From Enterococcus timonensis (lineage in GTDB: Bacteria > Bacillota > Bacilli > Lactobacillales > Enterococcaceae), in NCBI RefSeq assembly GCF_900104595.1, contig NZ_FNVY01000003.1:124001-188000 (forward strand): 64,000 nt of DNA, read 5' to 3'. Below are positions 55,881-63,644 of this stretch, in pieces. Numbering within the stretch: position 1 is the stretch's first letter; each line of letters opens with the position of its first letter. The position numbers and the translations under genes are program-made. The notes under the pieces are model-generated. The model had not been told where the DNA came from, made no database searches, and was given only the letters and a program-made list of their open reading frames with translations.

Positions 55881-56930
55881 ATGAAAAAAATAACTATGGG
55901 AATCGTCGGATACGGTGGGATGGGCAGTTATCATGTGCGTGAACTAATTAAAAATGAAGAAAAATTTCAATTAAAAGGTGGATTTGATATTTTGCCCCAG
56001 CGGCAAAGTGCTTTAAAAGAAGCGGGATATCTGGCTTACGAAAGTTATCAGGCGCTGTTAGATGATCCGGAGATTGAATTAATTTTGATTGCTACACCTA
56101 ATGATACCCATAAAGAATTGGCTGTGACAGCTTTAAATAGCAAAAAGCATGTCTTGACGGAAAAACCGGCCATGATGAATGCCACTGAACTAGAAGAAGT
56201 CTTAGCCATTGCTGAAAAAAATCAGCGGGAATTTTTTGTTCATCAAAATCGGCGCTGGGATGAAGATTTTCGGATAATTAGTGAAATTTTCAATCAACAA
56301 GAGATTGGCGCTATTTTTAAAATCGAATCTCGTGTTCACGGAGCCAACGGAATTCCTGGCGACTGGCGCCATTACAAAGCGCAAGGTGGCGGGATGGTGC
56401 TGGACTGGGGCGTTCATTTGCTAGATCAGATGTTATTTTTAGTCCCTGGCAAAATCGAAAAAGTCCAAGCGGATTTGAGTTATGTTTTAGGCAATGATGT
56501 GGATGACGGTTTTAACACAACTTTGTATTTTGAAAATGGTTTGACGGTTTTAGTGGAAGTGGGGACGAGTAATTATTTGAAACTTCCGCGCTGGTATTTA
56601 AAAGGATTAAAAGGAACGGCAGAAATTATTGATTGGGATTTAACTGGTGAAATGGTGCAAGCAACCGGTATTGATACCGCAGCGCCTAAACCCATTCAAG
56701 CAGGAGTTGGTCTGACCAAAACGATGGCGCCCCCTACTGAAGGAGCTATGCGGCGCTTGCCATTACCAAAAGGCGAGGCGCTACCGGTAAGTATTTATGA
56801 AAATATTTATGAAGTTATCGAAAATAAGGGCCAACGAATTGTAAAAAATGAAGAAGTGTTGCGGGTTTTACATTTAATGGAAATTATTTTTGAAGCCGGT
56901 AGCCGGCAGGAAATTCTCCCTTTTGAATAA
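55881..56930 (+). CDS. Second Gfo/Idh/MocA-family oxidoreductase
   Basis: 349 aa. Rossmann motif GIVGYGGMGSYHVREL, then LIATPNDTHKELAVTALNSKKHVLTEKPAMM with the catalytic Lys, FVHQNRRWDEDF, and GGGMVLDWGVHLLDQMLFL. It differs substantially from the family member at 52305, so the operon holds two distinct redox steps or an oxidation-reduction pair. AAAGGAAG lies before the ATG, 45 bases after the previous gene. Last gene of the operon. Confidence 0.9.
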   Translation: MKKITMGIVGYGGMGSYHVRELIKNEEKFQLKGGFDILPQRQSALKEAGYLAYESYQALLDDPEIELILIATPNDTHKELAVTALNSKKHVLTEKPAMMNATELEEVLAIAEKNQREFFVHQNRRWDEDFRIISEIFNQQEIGAIFKIESRVHGANGIPGDWRHYKAQGGGMVLDWGVHLLDQMLFLVPGKIEKVQADLSYVLGNDVDDGFNTTLYFENGLTVLVEVGTSNYLKLPRWYLKGLKGTAEIIDWDLTGEMVQATGIDTAAPKPIQAGVGLTKTMAPPTEGAMRRLPLPKGEALPVSIYENIYEVIENKGQRIVKNEEVLRVLHLMEIIFEAGSRQEILPFE

Positions 56931-56933
56931 AAT

Positions 56934-56975
56934 AAAAAAAATCCGCGAGAAAATTTTTTCTCGTGGATTTTTTAT
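56934..56975. terminator. Bidirectional terminator between Gfo/Idh and def
   Basis: ATCCGCGAGAAAA (56941-56953) pairs with 56956-56968 (one G-U pair), flanked by an A-run and a T-run. It can end both converging transcripts. Confidence 0.9.
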
Positions 56976-56976
56976 T

Positions 56977-57534
56977 TTATTCGACAATTAAAACGCCGCG
57001 GTCGATTTTAAATGGCGCATCGGTGTTAATGTGATCGTAAAACATTACGCCGTTTAAATGATCGATTTCGTGTTGAACAACGATTGCTTCGTAGCCTTTG
57101 AGTTTAATTTTTTGATTTTGACCTTTCGCATCGACATAAGTTACGGTAACGCGGGCGTGGCGCACCACGTAACCGGGCACCTCGCGATCAACAGATAAAC
57201 AGCCCTCGCCATCAGCCATAGCGGCATCTTGAACGGAATGGCTAATAATTTTTGGATTGTACATCACGGTACTTAAAGTTGGCGCTTGCCCTTCTTCTCC
57301 TGGCACATGTAAAGCTGTAAAACGTTTGGAAATATTAATTTGAGGGGCGGCAAGTCCAACGCCACCGCGCAAATTTAATTTTTCAGCGAGCTCAGGATCT
57401 TGGGAATTTTTTAAAAAAGTCAGCATCTCTTCGCCAGTTTGAATTTCTTCGTCACTTAAGGGGAAAGTCACTTCATCAGCGACGCGGCGCAGCGTGGGGT
57501 GACCTTCGCGAATAATGTCATCCATAGTAATCAT
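56977..57534 (-). CDS. def: Peptide deformylase
   Basis: 185 aa from the ATG at 57534, with AAGGAGGAC about 5 bases upstream; the frame extends 12 codons further without support. All three metal/catalytic motifs are present: [16 protein letters not shown] and QHEIDH. The insertion between motifs and the overall length are those of Gram-positive (type 2) deformylase. It removes the formyl group from nascent proteins; an essential housekeeping gene. The sequence closely resembles enterococcal deformylase, my best clue to the organism. Confidence 0.97.
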   Translation of the reverse strand: MITMDDIIREGHPTLRRVADEVTFPLSDEEIQTGEEMLTFLKNSQDPELAEKLNLRGGVGLAAPQINISKRFTALHVPGEEGQAPTLSTVMYNPKIISHSVQDAAMADGEGCLSVDREVPGYVVRHARVTVTYVDAKGQNQKIKLKGYEAIVVQHEIDHLNGVMFYDHINTDAPFKIDRGVLIVE

Positions 57535-57641
57535 ATGTAAGTCCTCCTTGAACATTGTAATGTAGTTCATTGTATAAATTAAAAAATTTGAACGCGTAAA
57601 TCAGCTGAAAAAACAGTTTTTGCTTTTGTTTCCGCGGTTTT

Positions 57642-57650
57642 ATTGTAGCA
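57642..57650 (-). promoter_or_regulatory. Extended -10 promoter of def
   Basis: On the minus strand TGCTACAAT (57650-57642) is an extended -10 (TGnTACAAT). No -35 is recognisable, which is normal for this promoter type. Confidence 0.5.
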
Positions 57651-57675
57651 TAATTTTGAGGCGCAGGGGGTTATT

Positions 57676-57705
57676 TTGCAAAATTGGCGCCAGGCATGCT
57701 AAAAT
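57676..57705 (+). promoter_or_regulatory. Promoter of the tubby-like gene
   Basis: TTGCAA (57676-57681) and TAAAAT (57700-57705) with an 18-base spacer, 25 bases before the TTG start. Confidence 0.6.
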
Positions 57706-57729
57706 TTTATTAAGAGAGAAGGTGAGCGC

Positions 57730-58218
57730 TTGCGCTATTTAATTGTTCGCAAAACCTTATTGGGCCATAGTTATACCTTAAAAAAAGAAGGGCGAGTGTT
57801 ATTAACGGCGGAAGGCCACCATTTTTTGCCGATTTTAAATCGTAGTCTAGCGGGGTTTATTATTTTTCCTCACCAGTTTGTTTTTAGTGATGGAAAAAAT
57901 ATTTTATATCAAAAAGCCGGTGTTGGAAAAGAAAAATTTGTTTTAAAAGGCGATTTGGGACGGATTTTATTTTGGCAAGAGGCGATTCATTCGTATCATA
58001 TGACGGTAAATGGTGGTAATTTTTTAGGCGAACTTTTGCCGCAGTTAACGATGCGGAAGATGGAATTATTTTCCGGGCAAGTTTTGGTGGCGGTGATTGA
58101 AAAAGTGCAAGATGATCCGGAAGTGACTTTTACGGTGACAACCTTGACCGCACTTGAAGAACCATTTATTTTAGCGCTGGCGATTGTGATGGATTGCTTG
58201 ATTCATATTGCGTATTAA
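57730..58218 (+). CDS. Uncharacterised small protein, tubby/LURP-one-like
   Basis: 162 aa, starting with TTG at 57730 after AGAAGGTGA. The pattern of short beta-strands and a hydrophobic C-terminal helix (FILALAIVMDCLIHIAY) recalls the tubby C-terminal/LURP-one-related fold, in which a central helix fills a beta barrel. I do not recognise a specific family member and no catalytic motif is visible. It is a single-gene unit between its own promoter and a bidirectional terminator. Function unknown. Confidence 0.75.
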   Translation: MRYLIVRKTLLGHSYTLKKEGRVLLTAEGHHFLPILNRSLAGFIIFPHQFVFSDGKNILYQKAGVGKEKFVLKGDLGRILFWQEAIHSYHMTVNGGNFLGELLPQLTMRKMELFSGQVLVAVIEKVQDDPEVTFTVTTLTALEEPFILALAIVMDCLIHIAY

Positions 58219-58237
58219 GGGAGTATTTTAATAAACG

Positions 58238-58270
58238 AAAAAAATCAGCGTTTGTGAGCGCTGATTTTTT
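58238..58270. terminator. Bidirectional terminator between tubby-like and arginase-family genes
   Basis: AAAAAATCAGCG (58239-58250) pairs with CGCTGATTTTTT (58259-58270) over an 8-base loop, with A- and T-runs on the two sides. Confidence 0.9.
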
Positions 58271-58279
58271 GCTGTAAAT

Positions 58280-59128
58280 TTAGCTGTTGGCTTGTAAGAA
58301 ATGATAAACTTTTTCTAACCAAGCCAGCGTTTGATTGTTGACATCATTGGCGACATTGAATTCGACAATGTCGGCATTAGACAATGTATAATTTTTGGTG
58401 AAAAATTCTAACATCGCCATCGTTTCGTCCCAAGTAAAACCGCGAGGCACAGCAGTTGTTACCCCGGGTACCAAAGCGGGATCGGCGGAATCTAAGTCGT
58501 AAGATAAGTGAATCGTTGTGACATTTTGTTTTTTAAAATGTTCTTCAACTTGTTTTAACACATTAGACATACCTAGTTGGCGAATTTTTTCAGCTGGAAA
58601 ATTTAAAATATTTAGTTGATCTAATAAATTTTGTTCTTCGGGTTCCACATCTCGCAAACCAAGATAAACAATATTTTCCGGTTTTAATTGACGACCAGCT
58701 GGTACAAAATCAGTCAGTTTTTTTTCACCTAGTCCTAATAAACTAGCAACGGGCATCCCATGAATATGACCAGAGTTGGTGATTTTGTCAGTATTAATAT
58801 CAGCGTGCGCATCAATCCAGACGACACCCAAATTATCGACGCGCTTCAAAGAATCAGCGACAGTCGGAATGCCTAGCGCGTGATCGCCGGCAACGAGTAA
58901 TTTTTGGCCGGGGAATTTTTCATAAAGATCTGCTACTTGTTGCAAGTGTTCCAATACGTCGGCTTCATTTTTCAAATGGGGATTGTCGCCGAGACCGTGA
59001 AGATGCTCAGAGACTAAAGCGGTGGGAACGTCATTTTCAATGAGACCCTCTTTTTTTAAGACGCTAATGCAATCTTTAATCCCCGGATCGCAGGCTCCAA
59101 GATATAAATTTGACGCAATTGTTTGCAT
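58280..59128 (-). CDS. Arginase/agmatinase-family hydrolase
   Basis: 282 aa ureohydrolase fold. The two-manganese site is recognisable as GDHALG, WIDAHADINT and SYDLDSADP, with SGHIHGMPVASLLG and a late VEFN. The family splits guanidino compounds (arginine, agmatine, formiminoglutamate) to urea or formamide. The third motif departs from the usual SFDVDxxDP, so the substrate may not be arginine. Single gene with its own promoter at 59192-59164 and GGGAG before the ATG. Confidence 0.85.
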   Translation of the reverse strand: MQTIASNLYLGACDPGIKDCISVLKKEGLIENDVPTALVSEHLHGLGDNPHLKNEADVLEHLQQVADLYEKFPGQKLLVAGDHALGIPTVADSLKRVDNLGVVWIDAHADINTDKITNSGHIHGMPVASLLGLGEKKLTDFVPAGRQLKPENIVYLGLRDVEPEEQNLLDQLNILNFPAEKIRQLGMSNVLKQVEEHFKKQNVTTIHLSYDLDSADPALVPGVTTAVPRGFTWDETMAMLEFFTKNYTLSNADIVEFNVANDVNNQTLAWLEKVYHFLQANS

Positions 59129-59163
59129 GATGAATCTCCCTTGTTAATTTGACTTCATCACTA

Positions 59164-59192
59164 ATTATGAAACAATCGATGCTAATGGTCAA
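59164..59192 (-). promoter_or_regulatory. Promoter of the arginase-family gene
   Basis: Minus strand TTGACC (59192-59187) and CATAAT (59169-59164) with exactly 17 bases between, 35 bases before the start codon. Confidence 0.65.
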
Positions 59193-59222
59193 TTCTTATG
59201 AAAAATGTTTAGAAAAAATGAA

Positions 59223-60110
59223 TTAAAAGGAAAACTTTGTGAAAAATTGGCGACTATTATGGGCCTTCAGTAACGCATTGCCGGGTTTTGCCAGCAGTTC
59301 TTGTTGGGCGTAAGTGTCAGGCCGACCATAAAAAGGCTCGATGCAAATAAAAGTAGCAGCTGGATCTGTTTTGGTCCAAATGCAACATTCGGGATAATTT
59401 CCTAAATCAACCGTCACTTGATAATCACTTTTATCTGATTTGAGTGTCACTTGAGTCAAATGATTTTCCGCAGCTAAAATAATTAAGCCGTCGTTAAAAA
59501 GTGGGCGAGTTAAAGGCAGACGGTCGTTAGTAAATTCGGCGACATTTTTTAATTGGCCTGAGCGATAAGGAAAATTATCGTGAAAAGCAATTTCATGGTA
59601 GCTTAGTTTTTCTTGTGTTGGTGCGAATGTCAAATAAAAATCTTCAAAAGAAATGTCGTCGCTCACTGGCAAGGCAAATCCAGGATGGGCGCCAAGGGAA
59701 AAAGAAAAATCTTTATTGTCTTGATTAATAACATGGGAGGTTAAAGACAAATCGCGGCCGCTAAGTTCATAAGTTAAAGAGAGTTTAAAAGCAAAAGGGA
59801 AAAAGGCGCGTGTCCGGTCGTTGGCACTAGTGCTCATGGTAACGGCATTTTCGGAATTTTTTTCAGCGCTAAAAACTTCTTCAGCTACAAAACCGTGATG
59901 AGGCATTTCGTAAGTTTTCCCGTTATACAAATAGTGATCGTTAAAAGTTTTACCAATCGATGGAAATAAATTTGGTGCTTGTTTTGGCCAAACATCAGGA
60001 TTGCCATCCCATAAATATTGTTGGCCGGTTTTTTTATCGGTAATCGCATGGAGTTGGGCGCCAGTTTCGGCAATTTCGACAGTTAGAAATTCGTTTTCAA
60101 TGGTTTGCAT
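59223..60110 (-). CDS. Aldose 1-epimerase family protein, LacX-like
   Basis: 295 aa. Galactose-mutarotase superfamily fold with ENEFLTVEIAETGAQLHAI, WPKQAPNLFPSIGK, PHHGFV, SLGAHPGFALP (catalytic His) and CIEPFYGRPD (catalytic Glu). It belongs to the LacX/YeaD-like branch common in lactic acid bacteria. It equilibrates anomers of hexoses or hexose phosphates; the sugar is not predictable. GGAAG precedes the ATG. Convergent with nothing; downstream is the arginase promoter. Confidence 0.9.
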   Translation of the reverse strand: MQTIENEFLTVEIAETGAQLHAITDKKTGQQYLWDGNPDVWPKQAPNLFPSIGKTFNDHYLYNGKTYEMPHHGFVAEEVFSAEKNSENAVTMSTSANDRTRAFFPFAFKLSLTYELSGRDLSLTSHVINQDNKDFSFSLGAHPGFALPVSDDISFEDFYLTFAPTQEKLSYHEIAFHDNFPYRSGQLKNVAEFTNDRLPLTRPLFNDGLIILAAENHLTQVTLKSDKSDYQVTVDLGNYPECCIWTKTDPAATFICIEPFYGRPDTYAQQELLAKPGNALLKAHNSRQFFTKFSF

Positions 60111-60172
60111 GATTAAACTTCCTTTCGTGAATTACAAAACTAGTATATCACTTTTAACCGTGGAATTTGCAC

Positions 60173-60209
60173 AAAAAAAGGGACGGAAAAAATTTCCGTC
60201 TCTTTTTTT
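60173..60209 (-). terminator. Terminator of the DUF2975-HTH operon
   Basis: The arms 60173-60189 and 60193-60209 pair with one G-U; read on the minus strand the structure ends in a run of seven T. It lies directly after the HTH stop codon. Confidence 0.85.
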
Positions 60210-60212
60210 AAA

Positions 60213-60413
60213 TCATTGATAGGCAATCAGGTCGCCCGGTTGACAGTCAAGCGCGGCACATAATGCAGCCAAAGTAGAAAAGCGAATCGCTTTAGCTTTG
60301 CCGGTTTTTAAAATCGACAAATTGGCCATAGTGATGCCGACAATATCTGAGAGCTCAGTTAAAGTCATGGCGCGTTTTTCCAGCATTTGATCTAAATTAA
60401 TTATAATTTCCAT
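60213..60413 (-). CDS. XRE/Cro-type helix-turn-helix regulator, YozG-like
   Basis: 66 aa, a single compact DNA-binding domain (LTELSDIVGITMANLSILKTGKAKAIRFSTLAALCAALDCQPGDLI). This short type is regularly paired with a DUF2975 membrane protein, as here, where it starts 8 bases after the partner's stop. It probably autoregulates the pair through the duplicated palindrome at 60915-60966. GAGGTGG lies before the ATG. Confidence 0.92.
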   Translation of the reverse strand: MEIIINLDQMLEKRAMTLTELSDIVGITMANLSILKTGKAKAIRFSTLAALCAALDCQPGDLIAYQ

Positions 60414-60421
60414 CGTCCACC

Positions 60422-60901
60422 TCAGACCGTTAAGTCATTTTCTACTTGCAAAAAAAGGGCGCGTTGCAATAATTTTTCCAAAATGCCGATAAAAGTGGCC
60501 ACCACTAAGGGCAGTCCCACTAATAAGCCAAACATTAAAATAATTCCTGGCGCATCTTCTTGATCGCCCACCACAAAAATGGCTGGTAAAAAACAAGCGT
60601 AAGCAGCGGCCATTCCTAAAATAAATAATTTTAAGCGCCGTAAATCAACAAGAGCTGCTGCGGAAAAAGTATTTTCTTGATCGACTAAATTTAAAATTTT
60701 CCAAGCATAAAAAACCGCCCCGAAAAATAATAAAGCCGAAACATAGATCGCAACGCCAAATACAATAGCGGCCCAACCAATGCCAGGATAAATTTGCAGC
60801 ATTTTTTTAACAATTTGCCAAAACCAAAAAATACCTAACAAGCTGACGGCCGCCACTAAAAATAGTAAAGCTGCCCGCAAAAATAATGTTTTAAATTTCA
60901 T
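60422..60901 (-). CDS. DUF2975 membrane protein
   Basis: 159 aa with four predicted membrane helices (about 9-30, 42-65, 92-112 and 123-145) and a cytoplasmic loop with VDQENTFSAAALVDLRRLK, typical of DUF2975. Of two adjacent ATG codons, that at 60901 is 7 bases from GGAGG and preferred over 60904. It is cotranscribed with the small HTH protein downstream; such pairs may be membrane-responsive regulatory modules. Molecular role unknown. Confidence 0.88.
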   Translation of the reverse strand: MKFKTLFLRAALLFLVAAVSLLGIFWFWQIVKKMLQIYPGIGWAAIVFGVAIYVSALLFFGAVFYAWKILNLVDQENTFSAAALVDLRRLKLFILGMAAAYACFLPAIFVVGDQEDAPGIILMFGLLVGLPLVVATFIGILEKLLQRALFLQVENDLTV

Positions 60902-60914
60902 CATCGAACCTCCA

Positions 60915-60966
60915 TTTATTGTTTATCGATAAAAGCTTAACAGAAAATTTATCGATAAACAATAAA
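60915..60966. promoter_or_regulatory. Duplicated palindromic operator around the DUF2975-HTH promoter
   Basis: A 19-bp arm (60915-60933) is repeated exactly in inverted form at 60948-60966, 14 bases apart. Each arm contains the 12-bp palindrome TTTATCGATAAA. On the minus strand a promoter fits between them: TTGTTT (60962-60957), 17 bases, TAAGCT (60939-60934). One palindrome touches the -35, the other lies at the transcription start, the classic layout of an autorepressor operator. The small HTH protein encoded in the operon is the likely ligand. Confidence 0.82.
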
Positions 60967-61034
60967 ACTTCGGCTAAAATATTTTTCTTTACTGATTTTT
61001 AAGTTATACTGGAAAAAAACGAGGAGGAATGTTT

Positions 61035-61940
61035 ATGTGGGGTGTAATTGCAACTTGGGAAATGGCTGCAGAAGGTGTGCATTTGGCCAGCGAAAAATTA
61101 AAAAATGGCGCCAGTGCCGCTGATGCATTGCAAGTAGCGATCGAAGATGTGGAAAATAATCCGGAATTTCAAAGCGTGGGCTTTGGCGGATTACCCAATG
61201 AAGCAGGCATTGTAGAAATGGACGCCGCATTTATGAATGGCAATACGTTTGCAGTTGGCGCGGTCGCCGGGATCACCGACGGTAAAAATCCCATCGCCGT
61301 GGCCCGCAAATTAAGCAGCGAAACATTTAATAGTTTTTTAGTAGGCGCCGGAGCTACCGCATATGCCAAAAATAATAATTTCAAAATGCAAAACATGTTA
61401 ACTGATGACGCGGCAAAAAAATGGCAAGAACGAGTCAAAGAAGTAGCAAAAAATAATTTGTCCCCTTACGATGGCCACGACACAGTGGGCGTGGTGACTT
61501 TAAGTGGCGATGCCATGACGTGCGGCACGTCAACGTCAGGATTATTTATGAAAAAACCAGGACGCGTGGGCGATTCACCGCTGGCCGGTTCCGGATTTTA
61601 TGTCGATAGCCAGGTCGGCGGCGCATGTGCCACCGGTTTAGGGGAAGATTTGATGAAAGGCGTTTTGTCTTTTGCGATTGTTGAAAAAATGCGCGCCGGT
61701 TTAACACCGCAAGAAGCATGCGATACTGTCGTGTATGATTTTTCCGAAAAATTAGCAAAAGCGTATGGCAAATCCGGCGCCATGTCGTTAATTGCTATGG
61801 ATCATCAGGGCAATTGGGGTGTGGCCACCAATGTTGAATTTACTTTTTGTGTGGCCACAAAAAATTTGGCGCCGACTGTTTATCTAGCAAATCCGGGCGC
61901 AAACGGCACAACGGTGATTCAAGCAATAACCACGAAATAG
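61035..61940 (+). CDS. N4-(beta-N-acetylglucosaminyl)-L-asparaginase-like Ntn hydrolase
   Basis: 301 aa from the ATG at 61035, which is 6 bases after GAGGAGGA; an ATG at 61029 abuts that site. Asparaginase-2/glycosylasparaginase family: VGFGGLPNEAGIVEMDAAFM, the autocleavage site before nucleophile Thr in GHDTVGVV, CGTSTSGLFMKKPGRVGDSPLAGSGFYVD and GACATGLGED. It matures by self-cleavage and releases Asn-linked GlcNAc, or acts on isoaspartyl peptides. No signal peptide, so it acts on imported material. Single gene with its own terminator. Confidence 0.9.
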   Translation: MWGVIATWEMAAEGVHLASEKLKNGASAADALQVAIEDVENNPEFQSVGFGGLPNEAGIVEMDAAFMNGNTFAVGAVAGITDGKNPIAVARKLSSETFNSFLVGAGATAYAKNNNFKMQNMLTDDAAKKWQERVKEVAKNNLSPYDGHDTVGVVTLSGDAMTCGTSTSGLFMKKPGRVGDSPLAGSGFYVDSQVGGACATGLGEDLMKGVLSFAIVEKMRAGLTPQEACDTVVYDFSEKLAKAYGKSGAMSLIAMDHQGNWGVATNVEFTFCVATKNLAPTVYLANPGANGTTVIQAITTK

Positions 61941-61970
61941 TTGAAAACGATATGTTAAAAGCATGAACTT

Positions 61971-61997
61971 AAGAAGCATTTCGGTGCTTCTTTTTTA
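61971..61997 (+). terminator. Terminator after the Ntn hydrolase gene
   Basis: AAGAAGCA (61971-61978) pairs with 61985-61992 over a TTTCGG loop and runs into six T. Confidence 0.85.
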
Positions 61998-62006
61998 TTT
62001 TTTCGC

Positions 62007-62042
62007 AAAAAAAGTGTTGATGCTTATTGTAAGCATCAACAC
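62007..62042 (-). terminator. Terminator of the small membrane protein gene
   Basis: GTGTTGATGCTTA pairs perfectly with TAAGCATCAACAC (62014-62042) over 3 bases; on the minus strand the run of T follows (62013-62007). Confidence 0.85.
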
Positions 62043-62057
62043 TAAAGTTCAGCAACT

Positions 62058-62288
62058 TCAAAATTTTTTTCTAGATTTTTTTAAGACAATCTTTTCTTTA
62101 GATAAATAATGATCATATTGCCAAATTTTTACTAGCGCTAAAGTCATGGCCAGGCACAAACTGGCGCCGGTGACAATTTTTAACAGCAATAAGATTTCGT
62201 ACGCGGTATCGATCTCTAAAAAAAACAAACGCAAAAAACTAGCGAAAAAAATACTTATCACTACAAACAAGCCCCACCAAAGTTTCAT
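62058..62288 (-). CDS. Small membrane protein of unknown function
   Basis: 76 aa from the ATG at 62288, preceded by GGAGG at 7 bases; the frame continues upstream without support. Two membrane helices (about 5-24 and 33-56) and a basic C-terminal tail (SKEKIVLKKSRKKF) predicted to be cytoplasmic. I recognise no family. It stands alone with its own terminator. Confidence 0.7.
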   Translation of the reverse strand: MKLWWGLFVVISIFFASFLRLFFLEIDTAYEILLLLKIVTGASLCLAMTLALVKIWQYDHYLSKEKIVLKKSRKKF

Positions 62289-62435
62289 CAGCCACCTCCG
62301 CCATATCATTTGTTTATTCGTTACTTTAATTTTAACAAAGATAAAAGCGTTCTCCTAGCGAAAACTGAGGATTTTTAAAGATCATCATGAAATTTTGGCA
62401 GATTGTCTGTAATTTTTAATATCCCGACTTAAAAT

Positions 62436-63077
62436 TTAATACCAAGAAGGTTTATCGCCATCGGTATTTGGTTTATTGACGCCTAAAGATTCGTGGATTT
62501 CTTCTTGCGGGTGATTCAACAAATGAACCACAAGATCGGCGACACTAGCGCGACTGACTTCGGTTCCTTTGAAATTTTCCATCCGAGTGGTAGTTTCATA
62601 AGCGATTTCTGGTTGATCCGATAGCCAAGCGGGGCGAATAATGGTCCAGTCCAAATGACTTTTTTCAATCACATCAGCGGCGGCCGCATAAGTTTCTAGA
62701 TAACCGCCGTCTAACATTTCGTGATTCCATTGGCCAAATTTTCCGGGGACCTCGTCATAAATTCCTAAAGTTGAAATCCAGATTAAACGTTTGACTTGCG
62801 CTTCTTGCATGGCTTCCACCACATTTTTTGCAAGTTGTTCAATATTTTTGCCGGCCAAATTAGCATAAACCGTAGATACACCTGTCATAGCTTTTTTCAA
62901 ATCTTCCACATAAGCGGCGTCGCCTTCAAATAGTGTAAATTTTTTCTCTTGGGCCAGAGTTGCTAAGCGGTTGGATTTTCGTAAAAATAAAACAGCTTGC
63001 CAAGGTTCTTTTTTTAAATTTTCCGCTACAATTCGAGCAATTTTCCCATTGGCGCCTAATATTAAAACAGTTTCCAT
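62436..63077 (-). CDS. NAD(P)-binding SDR-like protein (YwnB/NmrA-like)
   Basis: 213 aa atypical short-chain dehydrogenase fold. The dinucleotide loop is VLILGANGKIARIVAENL; later come VYANLAGKN, RLIWISTLGIYDEVPG and LDWTIIRPAWLSD. The classical Tyr-x3-Lys catalytic pair is replaced by YLETYAAAADVIEKS, as usual in NmrA-like and flavin-reductase-like members. Probably a redox or NADPH-sensing protein; substrate unknown. AAGGAAG precedes the ATG. Confidence 0.88.
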   Translation of the reverse strand: METVLILGANGKIARIVAENLKKEPWQAVLFLRKSNRLATLAQEKKFTLFEGDAAYVEDLKKAMTGVSTVYANLAGKNIEQLAKNVVEAMQEAQVKRLIWISTLGIYDEVPGKFGQWNHEMLDGGYLETYAAAADVIEKSHLDWTIIRPAWLSDQPEIAYETTTRMENFKGTEVSRASVADLVVHLLNHPQEEIHESLGVNKPNTDGDKPSWY

Positions 63078-63298
63078 CAGACATCTTCCTTTCTATTTAC
63101 TTTCACTGTAAAAAAGATCAGTAAAATCGTCCAGTAAAGACAATTTCTTCTAAAACTTTTTTTGACACAATGGAAATTCTGTCGTTTTTGCCTTGCAAGG
63201 GTTAACAGTTTCCTTTTGGCGCTAAATTTAGTAATATTCTAGTAGGTACCCAAACTTTTTGGATATTGTTTGGAAAGCATAGAAATGGGAGTGACAAA

Positions 63299-63595
63299 GT
63301 GGCTAGCAAAGAAAAAGAAAAAGAACCACTCTTGACTAAAGAAGAAGAGGAACACGAAAAAAAAGTTCGCAATGTGCATATGATTACGATTCGTAAAGAA
63401 ATGTTGCGACTAATGAACTCAGATGATGATTGGTATAAAAATGAAGATTCGCTACTATTTAAGAAAATTCAACTTTTAGCTAAGCAACTGGAAAATGATG
63501 CTAAACCGCGCAAGAAAAAAGGCGACGGCAATGACGACGATGAAGATGGCAAAAAAAGTAAACGAAAAAAAGATAGTTCAAGTAAAGCCGAGTAG
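63299..63595 (+). CDS. Small highly charged protein of unknown function
   Basis: 98 aa from GTG 63299, with GGGAG 7 bases upstream; the frame opens at a TTG at 63266 with no ribosome site. The N- and C-terminal thirds are low-complexity charged sequence ([21 protein letters not shown]) around a predicted helix ([18 protein letters not shown] and [14 protein letters not shown]). I recognise no family. The lipoprotein gene follows 49 bases downstream with its own ribosome site. The 221 bases before the gene hold a 10-bp palindrome CCTTGCAAGG (63191-63200) and no convincing promoter. Confidence 0.7.
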   Translation: MASKEKEKEPLLTKEEEEHEKKVRNVHMITIRKEMLRLMNSDDDWYKNEDSLLFKKIQLLAKQLENDAKPRKKKGDGNDDDEDGKKSKRKKDSSSKAE

Positions 63596-63644
63596 TAAAA
63601 AGGGAAATAAAAAAGTACGAACTTGATGAAAGGAGCCAGCGACT

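Noticed and set aside
60915-60966. The duplicated palindrome as a replication origin or recombination site
   Set aside because: No initiator or recombinase gene, iterons or DnaA boxes are nearby, and the arms fit neatly around a promoter for a DNA-binding protein operon.
63191-63200. CCTTGCAAGG palindrome as an operator
   Set aside because: A 10-bp palindrome is expected by chance in DNA of this length, and no promoter elements are properly placed around it.
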